Origin: Nanobdellota archaeon | Lineage (GTDB): Archaea > Nanobdellota > Nanobdellia > Pacearchaeales > GW2011-AR1 | Reading direction: 5' to 3' | Assembly (NCBI GenBank): GCA_030704765.1 | Contig: JAUYDD010000072.1 | Coordinates: 1-21,215 of the forward strand | Length of the DNA: 21,215 nt | Shown here: positions 15,594-21,215 of the stretch, piece by piece | How positions within the stretch are numbered: position 1 is the first letter of the stretch | Layout: every line of letters starts with the position of its first letter | Notes under the pieces: model-generated | Seen by the model: only the letters and a program-made list of their open reading frames with translations | What the model was told of the DNA's origin: nothing | The model's database searches: none | Made by a program: the position numbers and the translations under genes

Positions 15594-17686
15594 AATATAA
15601 ATTATATATTCTTTTGTTTGTTCTTTTTCTAGCATTTTTTTTTATTTTAGCTAAACCGGGATTATTTTTACGCCATGATGCTGCAACATCTTTTTCAATA
15701 AATTCTTTTCTTTTAAGCATGGTATCAACTTGGAGTAATCATGTTTTTTTAGGATATGACTCCACTTTAAGTTCAATTCCTAGGCTTTCATTTTATCTCT
15801 TGAATGACATAATATTCTATATAACAGACTCCCCGTATCTTACCCAACTAATTTTATTTATGATAATCTTTTTGTATGGGTTTAATAATTTTTACAGATT
15901 TTTAAAATACAATTTAAAAGACAAGGAAATTTCTCTTATATTAGCCGGTTTTGCTACAATAAATTTTTTTACAATTGATAGGATTGTTCACACTTTGATA
16001 TTAATAGGATATTTTACCTTGCCTTTATCAATATTATATCTGCAAAAATCTTTAAATAAAAAATTTAAGATAAAGAATTTTTTATTATTTTCCTTATCAA
16101 CTGTATTGTTGCTTATTTCTCCTCATCAAACCTATGTATTTATGATTATTGCAGCAATTATAATTCTTGAAAGCAATATATTAAAGAATTTTATAAAGGT
16201 ATTTCTGTTGATTGTTTTATCTTTGGTTATAAATTCATATTATATTTTGCCTTTATTATCATCATATAAAGAGACAAACCAATTAGGATATGTATCCTCA
16301 CAATTATCAAATGCAATATTTCATCTATCTTCTGACACTTTCTTATACAATACTCTTAGGTTTACTGGATATTATTATTCGATGTTAAATTCCATGGACA
16401 TTATTTGTTTTATCACTTTTTTCTTACCACTTTTAATAATAACATCGTTGTTCATAAAAGGAAATTATCTATGGAAGATTATGTTAATATTAGGTATGTT
16501 TTTAAGTTCAATCTTATACATATCTAAGGATTCTATTGTTTTCTTAAAGAAATTTTTACCTTTATTTTCAGGAATAACTGATACTACTTATTTTGTTCCT
16601 TTGATAATCATACCCTCATTGATTCTAATAGGTATGCTAATAAAAGAAAAAAAAGTATTAAAAAAATATTTTATATTTGTTTTAATATTATTAATATTTG
16701 CTAATTTATTTTTATTCAATAAAATATACATAAAAGATGAGATAAATAAAGAATATCTGAATTCTTCAGGTTATTTGAATGATAATAAGATATCCAGGAC
16801 CTTAATTTTGCCATTAGGATGGGTTCAAAGTTTTCCAGAATCCAGCTATATTTATAGTGGAATTAATATGAACTTATTATATCCTAATGAAATTGTAGGT
16901 CAAAGAGCATCTGAATTAATGCTTAAAAAAAGTTCAGACATAGCTTATAATCTAGAGATGTCATTTTATAATCAAACCTTAGATATAGAATCCTTAAATA
17001 AGCTAAATATTGATAAGATCCTTGTTTATAAAAAAAATATAGATCTAAAGGAAAAAGACCTATACCTTGATATAGAAGAAGAATATAGATTAATAAATAA
17101 AAATCTTGAGAATAATAAAGAGCGGTTAATCAATATATACTCTGATGATTATATAGATGTCTATAAAATCAATTACTCGAATGGTAACTTACCAAGAATA
17201 TATTCAAAAGGATTGTATTTTTCAAGTAATGGAAAAACAAAATATAAATTGTTTATACATAATTTAAATGAATCTCAGGATATTATTTTTTTAGATTCTT
17301 ATCATGATGAATGGAAATTATATATAGAAAAGAATCCTGGAAAAAAATGGTGCAAGGAAATTATTGATTATAGCGGTGTAAATACTGCAGAATGCAATAA
17401 AAATAAGGAGTTTATAAAAGAAATATCATATTTATTGAGGAATCCGGTGTTTGATGATAAGCATTCAGTTATCTTTGATTATGCAAATTCCTGGAAAATT
17501 GATCCAAAATATATTATTTCTAATTATCCTGAGGATTATTATTTGAAAAATGAATCAGGAATTGATATAGAATTAGTTCTTATATATAGGTCTCAGCTAT
17601 ATTTTTACATCGGTTTTATTATTTCATTATTATCTGTTTTAATAAGCATAGTCCTAATTATAACTGATTATATGAAGCAAAAATGA
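15590..17686 (+). CDS. GT-C/YfhO-like multi-pass membrane protein (long paralog)
   Basis: A 698-residue protein with about ten membrane helices (to about 378), an extracytoplasmic domain (about 380-668) and one final helix (about 670-693). After helix 1 the first outer loop has LRHDAATSF; Asp30 is where GT-C enzymes place a catalytic acid. The layout and motifs recall YfhO and the mycobacterial arabinofuranosyltransferase-like GT-C proteins. The outer domain has RTLILPLGWVQSF, DKILVY and DVYKIN, matching the 556-residue protein encoded two genes later. The start is an ATGA overlap with the GT4 stop, with GGGGGT at 15575-15579 as a weak SD. It probably transfers sugars from lipid-phosphate donors outside the membrane. 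The activity is inferred; no family search was possible. Confidence 0.82.
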   Translation: MKYKLYILLFVLFLAFFFILAKPGLFLRHDAATSFSINSFLLSMVSTWSNHVFLGYDSTLSSIPRLSFYLLNDIIFYITDSPYLTQLILFMIIFLYGFNNFYRFLKYNLKDKEISLILAGFATINFFTIDRIVHTLILIGYFTLPLSILYLQKSLNKKFKIKNFLLFSLSTVLLLISPHQTYVFMIIAAIIILESNILKNFIKVFLLIVLSLVINSYYILPLLSSYKETNQLGYVSSQLSNAIFHLSSDTFLYNTLRFTGYYYSMLNSMDIICFITFFLPLLIITSLFIKGNYLWKIMLILGMFLSSILYISKDSIVFLKKFLPLFSGITDTTYFVPLIIIPSLILIGMLIKEKKVLKKYFIFVLILLIFANLFLFNKIYIKDEINKEYLNSSGYLNDNKISRTLILPLGWVQSFPESSYIYSGINMNLLYPNEIVGQRASELMLKKSSDIAYNLEMSFYNQTLDIESLNKLNIDKILVYKKNIDLKEKDLYLDIEEEYRLINKNLENNKERLINIYSDDYIDVYKINYSNGNLPRIYSKGLYFSSNGKTKYKLFIHNLNESQDIIFLDSYHDEWKLYIEKNPGKKWCKEIIDYSGVNTAECNKNKEFIKEISYLLRNPVFDDKHSVIFDYANSWKIDPKYIISNYPEDYYLKNESGIDIELVLIYRSQLYFYIGFIISLLSVLISIVLIITDYMKQK

Positions 17687-18459
17687 AAAAATATCAAAAA
17701 TATCTGATTGCTGGAACATTTTTCCTATTGATAGTTTTACTTTTATTTTCTTATTATATAAACCTGAATATATTTCCAGAAGAAACTTATAGATTATCTC
17801 GGGAAAACATGATTTACGATGGTTCTTTTGAAAATTTTGTTGAAAATGTTAGTGATTGTTGCAGCAATATGCCTGGAAAAGAAGATATATCTGCACTTAA
17901 GTCTCCTGATAGCATTGACAAATATTTTTCTCTTAATTTGACTTCTTCTAATCATTGCGCTTGCATAAACAAAGAAGTTGATAAAATTGAAAAAGAAAAA
18001 AAATACATTTTTTCTTTTTTTTACAAAGGCGACAATGCCCATGTTTGTTTGTTAGCAGAAGCAGATAACAATTGCTCAATAATGATTAAAGTGGGTAAAT
18101 CAAGAGAATGGAATGAAAGCGTGAATATATTCTCTGTAAAAAAATCTCAGAAAGCGTCAGTTTATTTTTATGCAGATTCAGGGGGAGAAAAAATATCTTC
18201 TAACTTTTATGATAAAGCAGAAATAAGAGAATTGACAAAGATTTCAGGAAAAGGTCCATTCATGGAAAATGTAAAATATGTAATAAAAACAAAAAAAACC
18301 TATACAGTAAATGGATATATGATTGGAGAAGCAGAAGACAATAAAGCATATTTTTTAATTACAGGAAAGCCAAAAATATCTGAAAAATTTCCAATAAATG
18401 ACTTTATAGCATTATTAATAATGATTTATATAATAATAAGAATATTATCTGACCCATAA
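17683..18459 (+). CDS. Two-helix membrane protein with jelly-roll (CBM-like) outer domain
   Basis: A 258-residue protein. One helix at about 7-29 and another near the C-terminus (about 237-255) bracket an extracytoplasmic domain. That domain looks like a jelly-roll carbohydrate-binding module: it opens with NMIYDGSFENF, continues with YIFSFFYKGD and ends with VYFYADSGG...YDKAEI, the strand pattern of CBM4/9-like modules. It carries six cysteines (59, 60, 92, 94, 122 and 131), enough for three disulfides, which the rest of the operon lacks. The start overlaps the upstream stop (ATGA). Lying between two paralogous GT-C-like genes, it could hold the glycan or bridge the two enzymes. This is inference from fold resemblance and context. 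Confidence 0.8.
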   Translation: MKKYQKYLIAGTFFLLIVLLLFSYYINLNIFPEETYRLSRENMIYDGSFENFVENVSDCCSNMPGKEDISALKSPDSIDKYFSLNLTSSNHCACINKEVDKIEKEKKYIFSFFYKGDNAHVCLLAEADNNCSIMIKVGKSREWNESVNIFSVKKSQKASVYFYADSGGEKISSNFYDKAEIRELTKISGKGPFMENVKYVIKTKKTYTVNGYMIGEAEDNKAYFLITGKPKISEKFPINDFIALLIMIYIIIRILSDP

Positions 18460-18464
18460 ATAAA

Positions 18465-20135
18465 ATGAAGAAATCTCTATTAATATATTTAGAATTTATT
18501 TTTGTAATCCTGCTTTGGATAATAATCTTCAGAGAAAACCTTTTTTCTAGTCTTATGTTTGTTGATTACACTCCCGCAACCTATTTCAATAGCCTTAATA
18601 TAATGAAACTGAATAATTTTTCAAGTGTATTTAGCCCATTAGATATTTTTTTGTTTTTTTTATCAATATTCAATAAAACTGAGATTTTATTCCAATTATC
18701 AATTCTCATATCCATGATTCTGTCTTATTTTTATATAAGAAGATTATTTAAGAATGGTTTCTTTTTCAATTTCCTTTTCACCTTAGTATTTATGTATAAT
18801 CCATTTATCTATTCCCGGATTATGTTAGGGCAGATCAATGTAGTCATATCTTATTTATTGATGCCTGTTGTTCTGTTTTATATGATGGATCTCTTTAAGA
18901 ATGATCTTGATAAAAAATCTTTGATAAAATTAATATTTTCAATGACCTTTTCTTCTATATTTTCAATACACTTTTTCTTTATAAATTTCTTAGTGTTCTT
19001 TACAGCCTCTTATTATTTTTATTTTTATAAAAAAGAATATGATATAAAAAGATACCTTTTTTCAGTTTTATGTTTAGTTTTTATATTGATTTTTCTTAAT
19101 CTTTATTGGTTACAAGGAATAATAAACAACAATATTTTTTCTTCAATAACTGAAGATCATGAAGATTTTTTCTCACCAAAACCAAGCGAGGATATTCCAG
19201 CTATAATGAAAATCATTAGTATGTGGGGAAATTGGAGAGAAGCAGGATATCTCACTAGTTATAATATATATCCATTGTTATTATTCTATATTTTAGTAAT
19301 ATTTTTATTATCTTTTATACTATTAGGATATTATTATTCAAAAGATCTCGAATCCAGATTTTTTTACACTCTATTTTGGATAGGCCTTATATTAGCTACA
19401 GGTATTAGCCATCCATATACAGGACCTTTTTTTGATTTTTTATTCAAATACATTCCTTTTTTCAATGGTTTTAGAGACAGCCATAAATTTGTGTCTTTAA
19501 TAGCATTATCTTATTCTTATTTCATACCTAAATTTATTCTTTCTTTAAAATCAAGAAACTTAAGATATTTTCTAATTCCCATAATCCTAATTTTTATAGT
19601 TTTCTTTACACTTCCAATACTTCTTATAAATAAACAAATAAACCCTGTTTCGTATCCTCAGGATTATAAAGAAATAAACAAGGTTCTAGATTCAGCAAAA
19701 CCAAAAGGATATATAATCTATCTTCCTTGGCAGTCTTATATCACTTACGAATGGTCTAAAGATTCTTCCTCAGATGGAAGAATAAGTGTACCTATAAATA
19801 ATATTGTACATTATCCAGTAATTATAGGTCCTGATACTTATAGTCTAGAAAATCCTTTGAGTGAAAAAATATCTGTTTGTATTGCTAAAAAAGATCTTGT
19901 ATGCCTTAAACAAAATTCAGTAGAATATATTTTAATCGATAAATGTGCATATTATGAAAAACAGGATTGGATAAATACATCAAAAGTTTATTCTAATGAT
20001 TGTATAGAAATATACAAGATAGATGGTATTTCATCAGTAAAATATAGTATACCATTAAGATTTATATTATCTTTTTTAATCTCTCTTATGATTTTTTTTC
20101 TATTGATTTTATTATATATAATGAGAAGAAAATAA
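18465..20135 (+). CDS. GT-C/YfhO-like multi-pass membrane protein (short paralog)
   Basis: A 556-residue protein with about ten helices (to about 385), an extracytoplasmic domain (about 390-525) and a C-terminal helix (about 527-550). The first outer loop has FVDYTPATYF (Asp34), aligning with HDAATSF in the 698-residue protein. Further matches are MYNPFIYSRIMLGQ in a mid loop, FRDSHKF near 337-343 (an FR-x-x-x-KF motif as in YfhO-like proteins), IIYLPWQS and EYILID in the outer domain, and EIYKID. The outer domain is about half the size of the paralog's. It starts five bases after the previous stop. It overlaps the opposite-strand gene by 50 nt at its end. It is likely a second glycosyltransferase of the same glycan pathway. 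Confidence 0.82.
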   Translation: MKKSLLIYLEFIFVILLWIIIFRENLFSSLMFVDYTPATYFNSLNIMKLNNFSSVFSPLDIFLFFLSIFNKTEILFQLSILISMILSYFYIRRLFKNGFFFNFLFTLVFMYNPFIYSRIMLGQINVVISYLLMPVVLFYMMDLFKNDLDKKSLIKLIFSMTFSSIFSIHFFFINFLVFFTASYYFYFYKKEYDIKRYLFSVLCLVFILIFLNLYWLQGIINNNIFSSITEDHEDFFSPKPSEDIPAIMKIISMWGNWREAGYLTSYNIYPLLLFYILVIFLLSFILLGYYYSKDLESRFFYTLFWIGLILATGISHPYTGPFFDFLFKYIPFFNGFRDSHKFVSLIALSYSYFIPKFILSLKSRNLRYFLIPIILIFIVFFTLPILLINKQINPVSYPQDYKEINKVLDSAKPKGYIIYLPWQSYITYEWSKDSSSDGRISVPINNIVHYPVIIGPDTYSLENPLSEKISVCIAKKDLVCLKQNSVEYILIDKCAYYEKQDWINTSKVYSNDCIEIYKIDGISSVKYSIPLRFILSFLISLMIFFLLILLYIMRRK

Positions 20136-20820
20136 TCATAAGATAAATAAAGCTTGTTTTAATTAACTCAATGCTATAAAACGAATCTATAATCATTATA
20201 ATTAAGGTTAAAAATATAGTCAATAAAAGGAATGCTTTAATATCTTTCTTATGGTCATTAAAAATAAAATCTTTAAAATCTAATTCATATTTACCTTTAT
20301 TTTTTTCAGTTATTATTTGAATTATTATGCCTATTAAAATAAAATAAAAAATATATAAAGAAATATTTTTAACAATCATATATTCTTTAGCTATTAATAA
20401 AAAAGGTATATAACCGATTAAAAGTAATGCAGATATAAATATGAAACCAGGATTTATTTTTGAATCATAGATAATTATTAGGGTGAATAAGAATCCTAGA
20501 AATATCCAATTAACATTCAAGAATTTATTTGAAAAAGATGTAATTATAACCAAGACTAAATATGCTAAAAAAAGCCTGAAGACGGGATTTATTTTATTTA
20601 TAATTTTTAAATAAATATCATTAAAAAAATATATAACAATAAATAAACATGCAGTAAAGAATATAAGAACACCGATATATATATAATGGGAGCCAGTGAT
20701 TAGATAAGCAAGAATAAAATAACTTAATATAAAAAATAAAGTCAAATTTATTAGTATCTTCAAATAGTTACTTGTTTTTGTTTTTTTCATCTTAGAATTA
20801 TCTTTTGAATTTTTCTTCAT
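20086..20820 (-). CDS. Unidentified multi-pass membrane protein
   Basis: A 244-residue protein. A Lys/Ser-rich N-terminus (1-20; a second Met at 11 is an alternative start) precedes about seven hydrophobic helices, with a charged cytoplasmic loop (about 170-195, NKGKYELDFKDF...NDHKKD) before the last two. I do not recognise the family. The codon and Lys/Ile composition match neighbouring membrane proteins, no other long frame explains 20136-20820, and the hydrophobic pattern is regular, so I think it is real. Its last 50 nt overlap the end of the plus-strand 556-residue gene. Its start is only 12 nt from the 3' end of tRNA-Phe on the same strand, without a Shine-Dalgarno sequence, so it may be co-transcribed with the tRNA. 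Confidence 0.75.
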   Translation of the reverse strand: MKKNSKDNSKMKKTKTSNYLKILINLTLFFILSYFILAYLITGSHYIYIGVLIFFTACLFIVIYFFNDIYLKIINKINPVFRLFLAYLVLVIITSFSNKFLNVNWIFLGFLFTLIIIYDSKINPGFIFISALLLIGYIPFLLIAKEYMIVKNISLYIFYFILIGIIIQIITEKNKGKYELDFKDFIFNDHKKDIKAFLLLTIFLTLIIMIIDSFYSIELIKTSFIYLMIIFFSLYIIKSIEKKS

Positions 20821-20832
20821 AATTTCATTAAC

Positions 20833-20904
20833 TGGGGAAGGCGTGAATCGAACACGCTACACCTACGTCTTCAGCGTAGTGCTCTCCCAATGAGCTACTC
20901 CCCC
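20833..20904 (-). tRNA. tRNA-Phe (anticodon GAA)
   Basis: The 72-nt gene folds completely: acceptor GGGGGAG with CTTCCCC (one G-U pair), D arm GCTC/GAGC with ATTGGGA loop, anticodon stem CTACG/CGTAG with loop CTGAAGA (GAA reads UUC/UUU), 5-nt variable loop GTGTA, T arm GCGTG/CACGC with loop TTCGATT. The discriminator base is A. CCA is not encoded and there is no intron. A TATA box lies about 30 nt upstream. Confidence 0.98.
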
Positions 20905-20929
20905 ACTAAAAAATAAGAGATAAACCTGT

Positions 20930-20937
20930 TATTTAAA
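20930..20937 (-). promoter_or_regulatory. Putative TATA box for tRNA-Phe
   Basis: On the minus strand TTTAAATA is centred about 30 nt before the tRNA 5' end, close to the normal spacing for an archaeal stable-RNA promoter. It may also drive the membrane protein gene that follows. Confidence 0.55.
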
Positions 20938-20956
20938 TATTGGGGTTTTATTTATG

Positions 20957-21057
20957 TCGAGAATTGAAAACCTCATGATTTATCATGTGATCGTAGCTAA
21001 TGTTACAGTTTTCAATTCTCGAGCACAAGAAAATTCTTTCAGATGAATTTTCTGTGC
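20957..21057. repeat. Two strong hairpins upstream of repeat copy B
   Basis: Positions 20957-20971 pair perfectly with 21008-21022 (15 bp) and enclose a 6-bp hairpin at 20974-20987 (CATGAT/ATCATG). Immediately after, GCAC 21023-21026 pairs with GTGC 21054-21057, and 21028-21036 with 21045-21053 (9 bp), around a loop containing TTTCAG. The stretch from 20905 to 21215 has no gene; it is almost wholly made of hairpins. Confidence 0.75.
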
Positions 21058-21154
21058 AGAAAATCTTTCTGAAAAGATTTTCTTGCATCCTAAAAATTTC
21101 CGAATCAGAAAAATCGCCGATCAATCTCCATCCTTCAGGATGGAGTAGGCGATT
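21054..21154 (+). repeat. Two-hairpin dispersed repeat, copy B
   Basis: The first hairpin and linker (21054-21096) align without gaps to 132-174; 5 of 43 bases differ, and four of these are two compensatory base-pair changes. The second hairpin has an outer stem 21112-21118 with 21148-21154 (7 bp), a 7-nt 5' spacer, and an inner stem 21126-21133 with 21138-21145 around TTCA. The order of parts equals copy A, with unrelated stem sequences in the second hairpin. Confidence 0.75.
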
Positions 21155-21156
21155 AC

Positions 21157-21212
21157 TTCAAAATCTTCTATAGATTTTGAATGTTCCAAAAAATCTTATG
21201 AAAGATTTTTTT
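21157..21212. repeat. Two further hairpins at the right edge, ending in a T-run
   Basis: Positions 21157-21166 pair with 21172-21181 (10 bp, loop TCTAT), and 21188-21197 with 21202-21211 (10 bp, loop ATGA). The second ends in seven T residues on the plus strand, so it could end a plus-strand transcript that covers copy B. Confidence 0.65.
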
Positions 21213-21215
21213 GAT

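Noticed and set aside
11641..20135. Oligosaccharyltransferase (AglB/STT3) among the large membrane proteins
   Set aside because: Neither GT-C-like protein shows the WWDYG motif of STT3/AglB; the outer domains resemble each other and YfhO-like proteins instead.
132..21154. Composite transposon or genomic island bounded by repeat copies A and B
   Set aside because: The copies are direct repeats 20.9 kb apart, but the interval holds cysS and other apparently native genes, has internal copies, and lacks transposase or integrase. Dispersed repeats explain this better.
20957..21212. CRISPR array
   Set aside because: Although repeated hairpins are present, the repeats differ in sequence and spacing and no unique spacers of constant length separate them.

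Overview
The window looks like chromosomal DNA from a very AT-rich archaeon, most likely a DPANN lineage of the Woesearchaeota/Pacearchaeota kind. The evidence is archaeal TATA boxes 22-33 nt upstream of several start codons with little or no leader, a class III (pilin/archaellin) signal peptide, secreted proteins with Cys-rich and thrombospondin-like modules of a type I associate with these lineages, and a tRNA gene without an encoded CCA. The lineage is inference; archaeal affiliation is well supported.

Layout. Positions 1-640 hold one small Cys-rich gene on the minus strand (284-439) among palindromic repeats. Positions 640-7899 hold a minus-strand operon of three surface proteins: a 1636-residue, sequon-rich modular protein, a 462-residue membrane-anchored protein, and a 313-residue Cys-rich membrane protein. 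The last two share a C-terminal domain. Positions 8088-9455 are cysS. Positions 9660-11535 hold a pilin-like gene, a small membrane protein and a secreted protein with a TSP1-like module, all minus strand.

Positions 11641-20135 are a tight plus-strand operon for surface glycan assembly: Wzx-type flippase, GT2 glycosyltransferase, SAM methyltransferase, GT4 glycosyltransferase, and two paralogous GT-C/YfhO-like membrane proteins separated by a jelly-roll membrane protein. The last gene meets a minus-strand membrane protein tail to tail with a 50-nt overlap; directly upstream of that gene is tRNA-Phe(GAA). Positions 20905-21215 are non-coding and filled with hairpins.

How it fits together. The simplest reading is a cell-surface region: the left half encodes secreted proteins, one of them saturated with N-glycosylation sequons, and the right half encodes machinery that could build, decorate and flip a lipid-linked glycan. 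No oligosaccharyltransferase (AglB) is in the window, so a direct link is inferred.

The most unusual signal is a family of dispersed two-hairpin elements. Three copies share a GCAYCCTAAAAA linker, and the two best copies (132-174 and 21054-21096) differ in the stem by paired compensatory changes. A related element lies inside the 5' end of the 462-residue gene and, if translated, adds a foreign N-terminal extension. I see no transposase, TnpB or CRISPR array.
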